A DNA stretch of 64,000 nucleotides from an uncultured Ruminococcus sp. GTDB lineage: Bacteria > Bacillota > Clostridia > Oscillospirales > Ruminococcaceae. The notes beneath the pieces were generated by a model. It searched no databases, was not told the origin of the DNA, and saw nothing but the letters and a program-made list of their open reading frames with translations. This document shows, in pieces, positions 9,753-20,862 of the stretch; within the stretch, counting starts at the first letter, position 1, and the number at the start of each line of letters is the position of its first letter. The position numbers and the translations under genes are program-made. The stretch covers positions 1 through 64,000 of the forward strand of contig CACWPL010000001.1 in the NCBI GenBank assembly GCA_902762785.1, read 5' to 3'.

Positions 9753-10988
9753 TCAGACATAGCGTTCAAGGAACGCCGTCAGCGCGGCTTTTTCGTTTGG
9801 GATGCGGTCTTCGATGACCTCGGTGAGGGCATCGTTCAGCGCGATCCCGATGGTCGTGTCGCGCAGACCGAGCGCGAGCGCGTCGCGGCCGCCTACGGCC
9901 AGCTCTGCGAGCGTGCAGCAAAGTGCTTTTTCCACACATTCCACATACAAAGCCTTGAAACGTGCCACAGCCGCTGCGTCCGCATCAGGATCGGTCGCTG
10001 CGATCGTCTCGCGCAGATGCAGCAGGCGCTGGAGCCGTGCATCCCCCATCGTGCGCCGCAAAGCACGCAGCTCTGCCATCGTGGACGGGCAGTCGTCCTT
10101 GTGACGGAGCATGCAGCAGACGGTCTCGCGCAGCTTCGTATCGCTGCGCAGACGCCGCAGGATCACACCGGCCGTCTCCGCATCGAGATGGTACAGCATC
10201 AGAGAGAATCGGCTCTGTAACGACACCTCTGCCGCCCCGACCGCACGCGCGGTCTTGTCCCAGAGGCCTTTTTCCACGATCTCCCCGATCTCCGGGATCC
10301 ACACGGACAGGATGTCCGCATAGGCCGCGAGCACATCGGCGGCGTGCTTGCCCCTCAGCATCCCGCAGAGCTCCGTGAACACGCGCTCCACCGAGATCCT
10401 GGCGAGGTTCGGCGCGGCCTCCCGCATGGCGCGGTCGGTCGCCGGCTCCGGCACGAGGCCGAACCGGGCATAGAACCGCATCCCGCGCAGGATGCGCAGC
10501 GCATCCTCCCCGAAGCGTGCCGCCGGGTCGCCGACCGCACGCAGGACGCCGTTCTTCAGGTCGTCGCTGCCGCCGTAGGGGTCGCAGAGGCCGGTGAAGG
10601 GGTCGTAGGCGATGGCGTTGGTCGTGAAGTCGCGGCGCGCCAGATCCTCGCGGACGTCCTGGGCGAAGTCCACACGGCCGGGATGGCGGGCGTCGGTGTA
10701 GTCGCTCTCGGTGCGGTAGGTCGTGATCTCGGCCTCGGAATCCGCATAGTGGACGCAGACCGTGCCAAAGGCCTTGCCGTAGAACTTGCAGAGTCCGTCA
10801 TCGAACAGCGCGATGATCTTGTCCGGCACGGCCTGGGTGCAGATGTCATAGTCGTGCGGCTCGATCCCGAGCAGCGCATCGCGCACACATCCGCCCACAA
10901 GGTACGAATCATAGCCGTTCTCATGCAGACGCTCACACATGTGCATGATCCCCGCAGGGACCGGCATCTGGAAATCCTTGTCCTCCAT
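9753..10988 (-). CDS. cca: CCA tRNA nucleotidyltransferase
   Basis: This 411-aa enzyme adds or repairs the 3' CCA of tRNAs. It is needed here because the one tRNA gene in the window does not encode CCA. The class II nucleotidyltransferase signature is LVGGCVRDALLG followed by the metal-binding pair in HDYDICT. The RRDFTTNAIAYDP motif and the RFGEDALRILRGMRFYARFG block are characteristic of this family. The helical C-terminal half resembles bacterial CCA enzymes rather than poly(A) polymerase, though that split is hard to make by eye. The start directly follows the phosphoesterase stop, so the two are probably translationally coupled. Confidence 0.93.
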   Translation of the reverse strand: MEDKDFQMPVPAGIMHMCERLHENGYDSYLVGGCVRDALLGIEPHDYDICTQAVPDKIIALFDDGLCKFYGKAFGTVCVHYADSEAEITTYRTESDYTDARHPGRVDFAQDVREDLARRDFTTNAIAYDPFTGLCDPYGGSDDLKNGVLRAVGDPAARFGEDALRILRGMRFYARFGLVPEPATDRAMREAAPNLARISVERVFTELCGMLRGKHAADVLAAYADILSVWIPEIGEIVEKGLWDKTARAVGAAEVSLQSRFSLMLYHLDAETAGVILRRLRSDTKLRETVCCMLRHKDDCPSTMAELRALRRTMGDARLQRLLHLRETIAATDPDADAAAVARFKALYVECVEKALCCTLAELAVGGRDALALGLRDTTIGIALNDALTEVIEDRIPNEKAALTAFLERYV

Positions 10989-10989
10989 A

Positions 10990-11823
10990 TCATCCCTCCT
11001 CAGCAGGATCTGCCATCAGGTCGATGCAAATGACCTCCGGCGGATCATTGATCCGGAACTTCCCGATCCCCGCCGAGACGTTCATCGTGCAGCACCGATC
11101 CTCGGAGAGGAAGCGGCCTTTCGTGTATTTGGGCAGGAACCGCCGCTCCGGCGAGAGCAGCCCGACGTTCCCCACGCGGACGATGCCCCCGTGGATATGC
11201 CCGGACAGCACCGCGTCCGCGCCCCATGCCGCATAGGCATCGAAGCCCAGCGGCGTGTGCGCGAGCAGCACGTTCGGATGACCGGGACAGTGCCCAAGGC
11301 ACTCACGCACGAGATCCTCGTTGATCGGGGTGAGACGGCGGTAGCTGCCGTTCTCGTGGCGGAACACGCTCCGCGGCAGCGTCAGGCCGGTGAACGTCAC
11401 GCCCCCGATCTCGGCGGACTCGTTGTCCAGGACGATGACGCCCGTCTCCCGCACGCGCGCTAAGAATCCGTGCAGCACGTCCTCCGGCCAATCCGTCTCG
11501 TGATTTCCAAGGGAATACACCACCGGCGCCGTCTCCTGCAAACGCCGCAGGAGCGTGAGCGCATCCTCCATGCTCTTGTCGTCATAGCCGCGGGAGATCA
11601 GGTCGCCCGTGACGCACACGACGCGCACCGGATCGTCCAGATCATCCTCGGGATCGGCAGGATCCGCGGGCATATGGTAGAAGGCGAGCTGTTCGAGGAT
11701 CTCCTCCGTCACGCGGGCATTGTGCTCATGGGACGTGACCACGCTGAAATGCACGTCCGAGACATGCAGCAGCCGAAAACGCCGCTCGATCGGGACAAAG
11801 AACAGTTCATGACGGCGCTCCAT
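10990..11823 (-). CDS. Calcineurin-like metallophosphoesterase
   Basis: This 277-aa protein carries the ordered metal-binding motifs of the calcineurin-like fold: LHVSDVHFS, VTGDLISRG, YSLGNHETDW, LLAHTPLGFD and LSGHIHGG. These should bind two metal ions and hydrolyse a phosphoester whose identity is not visible. A second HxH pair lies within GHIHGG. There is no signal peptide. The family often acts on cyclic nucleotides, nucleic acid or UDP-sugar lipids. The ribosome site AAAGGAGG overlaps the tail of the gyrA terminator, so expression may depend on read-through or an unseen promoter. It is followed without a gap by cca. Confidence 0.85.
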   Translation of the reverse strand: MERRHELFFVPIERRFRLLHVSDVHFSVVTSHEHNARVTEEILEQLAFYHMPADPADPEDDLDDPVRVVCVTGDLISRGYDDKSMEDALTLLRRLQETAPVVYSLGNHETDWPEDVLHGFLARVRETGVIVLDNESAEIGGVTFTGLTLPRSVFRHENGSYRRLTPINEDLVRECLGHCPGHPNVLLAHTPLGFDAYAAWGADAVLSGHIHGGIVRVGNVGLLSPERRFLPKYTKGRFLSEDRCCTMNVSAGIGKFRINDPPEVICIDLMADPAEEG

Positions 11824-11835
11824 GGCGGCCTCCTT

Positions 11836-11868
11836 TCAAAAAGAGGGAGGTGTCAGGCCTCCCTCTTT
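11836..11868 (-). terminator. Terminator of gyrA
   Basis: Arms AGAGGGAGG (11842-11850) and CCTCCCTCT (11858-11866) are followed on the minus strand by TTTTTG. It separates the gyrase cluster from the phosphoesterase-cca-recG unit. Confidence 0.85.
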
Positions 11869-11873
11869 CCGTA

Positions 11874-14570
<2,697 letters not shown>

Positions 14571-14621
14571 TGTTTCACCTCATGACCGGTGGTATTGATA
14601 GCGCGGTACGCACGCGCAGAG

Positions 14622-15248
14622 TCATCTGCGCACCGTGAACTGTTTGCCGAGCTTCTTCTCAAAATGGACGCGCATGATCTCCAGCTCCTCGGCCGAGAAG
14701 GCGTCCTTCGGGATCACATAGAACATGGCGCGTGTCTGGTAGACCATGAAGAAATGGCCATATTCCGCCACATGCAGTCCCTTGTTATAATAGATCCGCG
14801 TGCCGGAGATGTCCTCCTCGGGCACATCGTCGAAGAGCGCATCATGCTCGGCGCCGGCCGTGCCCTCCTCGGGCGGCAGGATGGTGCCGATCTCCAGGTA
14901 CTCCGGGTAGAGCCGGAGGCAGTAGCGGTCATCCTCGATCTGGCGGACGCCCTCCATCAGGTCCCGGCGGATCTTCCGCGGATTCCACCACTGGAACACG
15001 GCCATCACCAGACAGAACAGGATGATGATGCAATAGAGCTGCCGATTCGCCCCCTCGGGCGCGGTGGCCGTGAGCCATCCGTAGACGCCCGCCACGATCA
15101 GGAACACCGCCATCACCGCATAATTGCGCGGATAGACGAAGCGCTTCTGAAAGGCGATGAACGCCTCGCGGAACAGCTCGAAGGGGATGTGGTACTGCTT
15201 CTCGAGCAGCAGGGACGCGGTATCTTTCGTCGTATTCGTCTCTTCCAT
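14622..15248 (-). CDS. YcxB-like membrane protein
   Basis: This 208-aa protein has two predicted membrane helices (residues about 43-62 and 70-88) followed by a cytoplasmic domain. The domain ends with FYVIPKDAFSAEELE, close to the motif that closes YcxB-like domains. It lies between gyrB and gyrA with short gaps (12 and 51 bases) and so is part of the gyrase transcript. Its function is unknown, and no enzymatic motif is visible. The family assignment rests on the membrane layout plus the C-terminal motif. Confidence 0.7.
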   Translation of the reverse strand: MEETNTTKDTASLLLEKQYHIPFELFREAFIAFQKRFVYPRNYAVMAVFLIVAGVYGWLTATAPEGANRQLYCIIILFCLVMAVFQWWNPRKIRRDLMEGVRQIEDDRYCLRLYPEYLEIGTILPPEEGTAGAEHDALFDDVPEEDISGTRIYYNKGLHVAEYGHFFMVYQTRAMFYVIPKDAFSAEELEIMRVHFEKKLGKQFTVRR

Positions 15249-15260
15249 AGGCCGTCTCCG

Positions 15261-17231
15261 TCAAATGTCGAGGTTCGACACCGTTCTGGCGTATTTCTCG
15301 ATATAGTCCTTACGCGGCGAGACCTTGTCGCCCATCAGGATGGAGATGACCTCGTCCGCCTTGATGGCATCCTCCATCTTCACGCGCAGGATGGTGCGGC
15401 GGGCGGGATCCATGGTGGTCTCCCAGAGCTGCTCAGAGTCCATCTCACCAAGACCCTTGTAGCGCTGTACCAGCAGCTTGAAGGTCTTGCCGTCCTCCTC
15501 GCGGAGCTCCTCGATGTATCTATCGCGCTCCTCGTCGGAGAAGGCGTAGCGGATCTGCATGTACTTTTTCGCCTTCGTGTCGCGCTCGACCTTGAAGAGC
15601 GGCGGCTGGGCGATGTAGACATTGCCGTGCTCGATCAGCGGGCGCATGTAGCGGAAGAAGAACGTCAAGAGGAGCGTGCGGATGTGGCAGCCGTCGACAT
15701 CGGCATCGGCCATGATGATGACCTTCTCGTACCGCAGCTTCTCGATGTCGAAATCCTCGCCGATGCCGGTGCCGAGCGCCGTCACGACGGGCATGAGCTT
15801 CTCGTTGCCGTAAACGCGGTCGATGCGCGCCTTCTCGACGTTGAGCATCTTGCCCCACAGCGGGAGGATCGCCTGGTAGCGGCGGTCACGTCCGCCCTTG
15901 GCGGAGCCGCCGGCCGAGTCTCCCTCGACGATGTAGATCTCGGTGTTCTCGACGCCGTGCTCCGAGCAGTCGGCCAGCTTGCCGGGGAGGGAGGCGTTCT
16001 CCATCGCCGTCTTGCGGCGGGAGGCCTCGCGGGCGTTCTTGGCCGCCTCTCTCGCGCGCCGTGCAGCCGAGCACTTGTCGAGGATGAGTCCTGCGACCTC
16101 CGGCTGCATCTCCAGGTAGCTCATGAGCTTCTCCTGGATCATCTTCTCCACGAAAGGCCGCACCTCCGGGTTGCCGAGGCGTCCCTTGGTCTGCCCCTCG
16201 AACTCGCACTCCGTCAGCTTGACGGAGATGACCGCGATCAGTCCCTCACGGACATCGTCGCCGGTGAGCTTCTCGTTCTCCTTGAGCTTGCCGAAGCGGT
16301 GGCCGTAGTCGTTGATGACCTTGGTCAGGGCGTTCTTGAAGCCCGTCTCATGGCTGCCGCCGTCCTTGGTGTGGATGTTGTTGGCAAAGGACATGACGAT
16401 CGAGTTGTAGCTGTCGTTATACTGCATCGCGACCTCGGCGATGGCGTCGCCCTGCTTGCCGGAGACGTAGATGACCTCTCCGATGGGCGTATGGTCGCGG
16501 GTGCTGCGGATGTGGTCGACGAACTCGCGGATGCCGCCCTCGTAGTGCAGCACATCCGTGATCGGCTCGGCCTCGTTGCGCAGATCCGAGAAGACGATGC
16601 GCACGCCCGCGTTCAGGAACGCCTGCTCGCGCAGACGGTCGAGCAGCACCTCATGCTCATAGACGGTCGTCTCGAAGATCTGGTCGTCCGCCTTGAAGGT
16701 GACGCTGGTGCCGGTCTCGTTGGTGTCGCCGATGATCTTCAGCGGCTCCTTGTAGTCACCGCGGTCGAAGTGCTGGAAATAGACATGCTCCCCGTCGCGC
16801 ACGGTCAGCTCGAGCCATTCCGAGAGCGCGTTGACGACCGATGCACCAACACCGTGCAGACCGCCGGAGACCTTGTAGCCGCCGCCGCCGAACTTACCGC
16901 CCGCATGGAGCACGGTATAGACCACCGTCGCGGCCGAGATGCCCTCGGTCGGGTGGATGCCCACGGGGATGCCGCGGCCGTTGTCGGTCACGCGCACCAG
17001 CTCGCCGGGCAGCAGCTCGACCTTGATCTCGGTACAAAAGCCCGCCAGCGCCTCGTCGATCGCGTTGTCCACGATCTCATAGACCAGATGATGCAGGCCG
17101 TTGATGCCGGTCGAGCCGATGTACATACCGGGACGCTTGCGCACGGGATCGAGGCCCTCGAGGACCTGGATCTGCTCTGCGCCGTAATCCTGATCGACGG
17201 CTTCCAGTTTTTCTTCGCGTTCTTCTGCCAT
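15261..17231 (-). CDS. gyrB: DNA gyrase subunit B
   Basis: This 656-aa ATPase subunit of gyrase shows the GHKL ATPase motifs LVYEIVDNAIDEALAGF, VTDNGRGIPV and GLHGVGASVVNALS. The transducer and TOPRIM parts include IVEGDSAGGSAKGGRDR and ADADVDGCHIRTLLLTFFFR. The C-terminus contains QRYKGLGEMDSEQLWETTM. I start at MAEEREEK (17231), preceded by AAGGAG; an open frame extends 50 codons upstream, but those residues are not gyrase-like and lie in a region rich in TTTTCCACA motifs. That leader may make the gene responsive to DnaA (inference). Confidence 0.98.
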   Translation of the reverse strand: MAEEREEKLEAVDQDYGAEQIQVLEGLDPVRKRPGMYIGSTGINGLHHLVYEIVDNAIDEALAGFCTEIKVELLPGELVRVTDNGRGIPVGIHPTEGISAATVVYTVLHAGGKFGGGGYKVSGGLHGVGASVVNALSEWLELTVRDGEHVYFQHFDRGDYKEPLKIIGDTNETGTSVTFKADDQIFETTVYEHEVLLDRLREQAFLNAGVRIVFSDLRNEAEPITDVLHYEGGIREFVDHIRSTRDHTPIGEVIYVSGKQGDAIAEVAMQYNDSYNSIVMSFANNIHTKDGGSHETGFKNALTKVINDYGHRFGKLKENEKLTGDDVREGLIAVISVKLTECEFEGQTKGRLGNPEVRPFVEKMIQEKLMSYLEMQPEVAGLILDKCSAARRAREAAKNAREASRRKTAMENASLPGKLADCSEHGVENTEIYIVEGDSAGGSAKGGRDRRYQAILPLWGKMLNVEKARIDRVYGNEKLMPVVTALGTGIGEDFDIEKLRYEKVIIMADADVDGCHIRTLLLTFFFRYMRPLIEHGNVYIAQPPLFKVERDTKAKKYMQIRYAFSDEERDRYIEELREEDGKTFKLLVQRYKGLGEMDSEQLWETTMDPARRTILRVKMEDAIKADEVISILMGDKVSPRKDYIEKYARTVSNLDI

Positions 17232-17441
17232 GATGATTCCACTCTCCTTGTGTGTGCGAGCAGGGATCTGCACACGTTCTCCACACGGTTTTCCACGATC
17301 AGTGTGGAAACTCGTGTCGCAAATTCGGGTATTTGGGCGCTTTTCCCCCGGACTCTCCACTGTTTCCACATAGTTTTCCACAAATAAGGTTGAAAACCAT
17401 CCCCTGTCGGGTGGAAAGTCGATCTGTCGTCAGCGCTGCGG
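17232..17441. other. recF-gyrB gap with DnaA-box-like motifs
   Basis: This 210-base non-coding gap contains TTTTCCACG (17289-17297), TGTGGAAAC (17303-17311), GTTTCCACA (17362-17370), TTTTCCACA (17374-17382) and GTGGAAAGT (17411-17419). The motif TTTTCCACA also occurs upstream of dnaA. These may be DnaA sites controlling gyrB or contributing to the origin. Confidence 0.5.
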
Positions 17442-18578
17442 TCAGGATGCATCGCCCTCGACCTCTGTGAGGACTCCGGCCTGCATCCGGAAGGTCTTCC
17501 CCCGGCGCTCGATGCGCAGGGAGGAGGGGTGGCAGAGGGTGATGAACACCTGCATCTGTGCCACCATATCATAGATCAGTCGCTGCCGCCGCTCGTCGAG
17601 CTCGCCCATGACATCGTCGAGCAGGACGACCGGGGAGCGGCCGTTTTTTTCATTGTATAGCTTCGCCTGTGCGAGCTTGAGGACGAGCGCGGTGCTCTTG
17701 CGCTGCCCCTGTGAGCCGAAGATGCTCACGGCGTTCCCGTCGATCTGGAGGATCAGGTCGTCGCGCTGGATGCCGCGGCCGGTGTAGCCGAGGCGAAGGT
17801 CCTCGTCGAGCTGCTGCGCGAGCATCTCACGATAGCGCGCCACGAGCTCCGGGGTAGGCTTCTCCGGGAGGGGCTCGGTGCCGAAGACCGAGCTGCGGTA
17901 GGCGATGTCGAGCACCTCGCTGCCGCCGGTCATGGTGCTGTAGAGCTCCCGGCACAAAGGCGCGAGGCTCCGCACGAAGGCCGCCCGCAGACAGGAGATG
18001 TAGGTCCCCGTCAGTGCGAGCTGGTCGTCCCACATGGCGGCGTCCCGTTTTTTGAGACGGCCGCGCGCGGCACCGGCGATGCCGGCATTGCGCTGGGCAA
18101 GGATCTGGGCCGCACGGCTGACATACTGCATCCCCACGGGACGGAGCTGACAGGCGCAAAGGTCCATGAACGACCGCCGTTTCTCCGGCCCGCCGCTCAC
18201 GAGCTCCACGTCCGACGGCGAGAAAGCGACGCAGTGGAAGGCCTCGAACAGGCCGCCCGTCTTCTGCGTGTCCACGCCGTTGATCGCGATCCTGCGCCGC
18301 CGCGGCTGTCCGCGCTCGACGCTGTAGGCGATGCGTTGGATGCGCTGGCCGTCATCGAACTGCATGTCGCACTGGAAGAAGTCGGCATCGAAGCCGAGGT
18401 AGTGGCGCTCCTTGGCGCCGTGGAAGCTCCGGCAGCCCGTCATCAGCCAGATGGCGTCGAGCAGATTCGTCTTGCCCTGGGCATTGTCGCCGATGATGAG
18501 ATTGGACTGCGGGTCCGGCTCGAGCCGAACGCCATGGAGATTGCGAAATCCGTCCGCCGCAAAGGAGGTGATGTGCAT
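17442..18578 (-). CDS. recF: DNA replication and repair protein RecF
   Basis: This 378-aa SMC-like ATPase helps load RecA at gaps with RecO and RecR. Walker A is IIGDNAQGKTNLLDAIW near residue 30. The signature region is FSPSDVELVSGGPEKRRSF, and Walker B is PVVLLDDVMGELDERRQ. Length matches the family (about 360-375 aa). It starts three bases after the yaaA stop, which indicates coupled translation, in the classical dnaA-dnaN-yaaA-recF-gyrB order. Confidence 0.97.
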   Translation of the reverse strand: MHITSFAADGFRNLHGVRLEPDPQSNLIIGDNAQGKTNLLDAIWLMTGCRSFHGAKERHYLGFDADFFQCDMQFDDGQRIQRIAYSVERGQPRRRRIAINGVDTQKTGGLFEAFHCVAFSPSDVELVSGGPEKRRSFMDLCACQLRPVGMQYVSRAAQILAQRNAGIAGAARGRLKKRDAAMWDDQLALTGTYISCLRAAFVRSLAPLCRELYSTMTGGSEVLDIAYRSSVFGTEPLPEKPTPELVARYREMLAQQLDEDLRLGYTGRGIQRDDLILQIDGNAVSIFGSQGQRKSTALVLKLAQAKLYNEKNGRSPVVLLDDVMGELDERRQRLIYDMVAQMQVFITLCHPSSLRIERRGKTFRMQAGVLTEVEGDAS

Positions 18579-18581
18579 GTG

Positions 18582-18794
18582 TCAGCAGACCTCGACGCGG
18601 TACTTGTCGACCTCGATCACGTCGCCCGGACGGATCTTCTTGCCGCGCATGGTGCAGACCTCGCCGTTGACCTTCACCTGGCCGCTCTGCACCAGCTCCT
18701 TGGCAAAGCCGCCGGTGTCGCAGAGGCCGGAGAATTTCAGGAGCGCGTCCAGCTTGATGAACTCTGTCTTGATGGTGACTTTCTCCGTTTTCAT
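18582..18794 (-). CDS. yaaA: S4-domain RNA-binding protein YaaA (RlbA)
   Basis: This 70-aa protein is a single S4 RNA-binding domain: [18 protein letters not shown], then [20 protein letters not shown] and a final IRPGDVIEV strand. Proteins of this size between dnaN and recF in Firmicutes are YaaA/RlbA, thought to act in ribosome maturation. I start at MKTEKVTIK with AAAGGG upstream; a longer frame beginning at 18830 would overlap the upstream gene. Confidence 0.9.
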   Translation of the reverse strand: MKTEKVTIKTEFIKLDALLKFSGLCDTGGFAKELVQSGQVKVNGEVCTMRGKKIRPGDVIEVDKYRVEVC

Positions 18795-18820
18795 GAAAAT
18801 GACCCTTTCTGGATGGGGCA

Positions 18821-19177
18821 TCAGGTGCACTTCTTGACGACCTTGCCCTTCTCGTTGCGTTCATACTCTTCCGCAAATGCGGGATTCTCCGCACAGAGCT
18901 GCTCGAAAGCCTCGGGATGCTGCCGACAGTAGCGGAACGCCGTGGCCGGCTTCGTGCGGATGTTCTCGGCCGACCACTTCTGTCCGAGCCCGTCGATCAC
19001 CTTGAGCTCGACATAGCAATAGAGGAACACGCCGAGCGCGATGAGCAGCACGCCGACGACGATGTGCTTATCCGAGAGGAGCACGACGCCGATGACTGCC
19101 GCGAGCACTGCCCCGAGCGTCGTCAGGAGCGAGAGCAGCGTGGCGAGCGGCGAATAGGGATAATAACGATAGACCAT
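18821..19177 (-). CDS. Small two-helix membrane protein of unknown function
   Basis: This 118-aa protein has two adjacent hydrophobic segments (about residues 10-33 and 38-58) and a polar C-terminal half containing [21 protein letters not shown] do not recognise the family. It is inserted between dnaN and yaaA, with gaps of 12 and 26 bases, and is transcribed with the replication genes. In most Firmicutes these two genes are neighbours, so this insertion is lineage-specific. Confidence 0.7.
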   Translation of the reverse strand: MVYRYYPYSPLATLLSLLTTLGAVLAAVIGVVLLSDKHIVVGVLLIALGVFLYCYVELKVIDGLGQKWSAENIRTKPATAFRYCRQHPEAFEQLCAENPAFAEEYERNEKGKVVKKCT

Positions 19178-19189
19178 GGGAGCGACTCC

Positions 19190-20293
19190 TTAGTTCTTGA
19201 GCTGGATCGGCATGATGAGGTAAACGAAGCTCTCGCCGTCCACCGGCGTGATCTTGATGACCTTGTTGCTGCCGCTCATGTGGAGACGGATGCGGTCATA
19301 CTCGCAGGCACGCAGCGCCTCGAGGAGATAGCGGTTCGAGAAGCCGATGGTGAGCGGCTCGCCGGAGATGTCCGCGGGGATGCGGTCCTTGATGTCGCCG
19401 ATGCCGGTCTTGCAGGAGATCTCCATGGCCCCGTCGGCGAAGACGCAGCGCATGGGCGCCTTGTGCTTCTCACTGATGAGCAGCGAGCAGCGCTCGGCGA
19501 TGCCGATAACGTCCTTGGTGTCCATGGTGACGGTCGTGCGGGCATCGAGCGGGATGCTGCTGCGGAAGTTGTGGAACTGTCCCTCGAGCAGACGGGCGAA
19601 CAGGTCGAAGCCCCCTGCCGAGAAGACGATGTGCTTGCCGTTGGTCGCGAACTCGCAGGGCTCCTCGGCATCGTCACGCAGCAGCGCGATCAGCTCGGCG
19701 AGCGCCTTCTTCGGCACGACGAAGCGGAAGCTGCCCAGGTCCGATACCGGCTCCTGCCGCATGGCAAGGCGGAAGCGGTCCATGGCGACGATATAGAACA
19801 TGCCGTCCCCGGCCTCGAAGAGCTCGCCGGTGAGGATCGGCTTGTCCTCCTTGACGGAGGCTGCGAAGCTCGACTGCTGGATCATGGAGCGCAGGATGCT
19901 CTGCGGCACGGCCGTCTTGGTCGTGGACTCGACCACGGGCAGGGAGGGGAACTCCTCGGCGCTCATGGCGGAGATGCGGTAAACGGTCGCGGAGCTGCGG
20001 AGCTCGGCCTGCAGGTTATCGTCGATGGAGAAGGAGACTGTCTCGCCGATCATCTTGCGGGTCATCTCACTGAAGAGTCTGGCATTGAGCACGCAGGAGA
20101 AGGTGTCGCTGCACTCGGCAGGGATCTTCGTGCGGATGCCGATCTCCAGGTCATAGCCGGTGAGCGTCACCGCGCCCGGCTCCATCTGCACGCAGATGCC
20201 CTCGAGGGCTGGGATGGTCGACTTCACGGATACGCCCTTCGATACATGGGCGATGGCGTTGCAGAGCGCCTGCTTATCACAAATGAATTGCAT
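19190..20293 (-). CDS. dnaN: DNA polymerase III beta subunit (sliding clamp)
   Basis: This 367-aa protein forms the dimeric clamp that tethers DNA polymerase III. It shows the three-fold clamp repeat with QFICDKQALCNAIAHVSKGVSVKSTIP at the start and the typical ending VIKITPVDGESFVYLIMPIQL, which contains the MP(V/I)-type C-terminal motif. AGGAGG precedes the start. The 569-base gap to dnaA carries the candidate origin. Confidence 0.97.
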   Translation of the reverse strand: MQFICDKQALCNAIAHVSKGVSVKSTIPALEGICVQMEPGAVTLTGYDLEIGIRTKIPAECSDTFSCVLNARLFSEMTRKMIGETVSFSIDDNLQAELRSSATVYRISAMSAEEFPSLPVVESTTKTAVPQSILRSMIQQSSFAASVKEDKPILTGELFEAGDGMFYIVAMDRFRLAMRQEPVSDLGSFRFVVPKKALAELIALLRDDAEEPCEFATNGKHIVFSAGGFDLFARLLEGQFHNFRSSIPLDARTTVTMDTKDVIGIAERCSLLISEKHKAPMRCVFADGAMEISCKTGIGDIKDRIPADISGEPLTIGFSNRYLLEALRACEYDRIRLHMSGSNKVIKITPVDGESFVYLIMPIQLKN

Positions 20294-20432
20294 AGTCGTA
20301 TGCCTCCTATCGTTTCATGTCTTTTCATGGCTCTCGGGATCCTGCCCCTGCCTCACCAGCCGATCCCACAGCCGCCGGCGGCGGAGGGAAGAAGGAGCGG
20401 TGAAAAGTAAGCAAGGTAAGTCTTAATAAAAA

Positions 20433-20447
20433 TAGTAGTAGTAGTAG
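20433..20447 (+). repeat. Tandem TAG triplets (DnaA-trio candidate)
   Basis: Five consecutive TAG triplets on the plus strand (3'-GAT-5' read backwards) lie between an AT-rich segment and a G-rich cluster next to a DnaA-box-like motif. DnaA-trios are the single-strand DnaA binding element of bacterial origins, and both sequence and orientation fit. Confidence 0.75.
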
Positions 20448-20456
20448 GGGGCGTTC

Positions 20457-20704
20457 GATCTGTGGAGATCGGCCCTCTGCGGCAGGATCTCGGGGTTTTT
20501 TTCTTCACAGTGCCTGTGTTGGACGATCGTGGAGATGTCAGATCCTTCGCGCCGGTGATCGGGGCTGTGGAGGATCGGGGAGGATCGTGGAGTTGGATCT
20601 GAAAAAAAGTGGAAAAAACCGTGGAAAAACCGCCCGCCAGGATCCAACACCGCCAAAGATCTCACGATCGGTGGGATCCCGCGATCGGGGAATGTGAGAT
20701 CCTA
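20457..20704. repeat. Dense GATC cluster with short direct and inverted repeats
   Basis: Fifteen GATC sites fall in about 250 bases. Short repeats include GATCGGGG at 20557, 20573 and 20683, GATCGTGGAG at 20525 and 20583, and the inverted pair GATCTCAC (20658-20665) and GTGAGATC (20694-20701). Confidence 0.8.
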
Positions 20705-20750
20705 TGGGAAATGGTGGCCTGTTTTTTCGGAAATAAGCGGTATAAACCTA

Positions 20751-20789
20751 TCCACCCAGTTTTCAACCTGCTGTTGAAAACTGGGTGGA
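20751..20789. repeat. Perfect 17-bp inverted repeat in the origin
   Basis: Left arm 20751-20767 (starting TCCACCCAG) and right arm 20773-20789 (ending CTGGGTGGA) are fully complementary around a CTGCT loop. No T-tract follows on the dnaA strand, so it is not a simple terminator. TATCCACC overlaps the left arm. Confidence 0.85.
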
Positions 20790-20862
20790 AAACGGTTTGG
20801 AACTTTAGGATCCAACTTTTTCAACTGCGATTTTCAACAACACGGTGGAAAACCAGACCGTC

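Larger units (their letters stand above)
20294..20862. other. Candidate replication origin (oriC), dnaA-dnaN gap
   Basis: This 569-base gap has no credible gene. Reading from dnaN toward dnaA it holds an AT-rich stretch (20401-20435), five TAG triplets (20433-20447), a G cluster (20447-20453), and a DnaA-box-like TGTGGAGAT (20461-20469). Beyond these are GTGGAAAA-type motifs at 20609-20616, 20621-20628 and 20845-20852, and a 17-bp perfect inverted repeat containing TATCCACC (20751-20789). This order matches the basal unwinding system described for Bacillus subtilis. There are 18 GATC sites, 15 of them between 20457 and 20704. The flanking dnaA and dnaN genes support the call. Confidence 0.8.

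Noticed and set aside
14589..17387. 932-aa plus-strand frame opposite gyrB
   Set aside because: Antisense shadow of gyrB and the YcxB-like gene.
20601..20629. GTGGAAAAA repeats as a CRISPR or iteron array
   Set aside because: Only two copies 12 bases apart; better explained as DnaA-box-like motifs beside dnaA.
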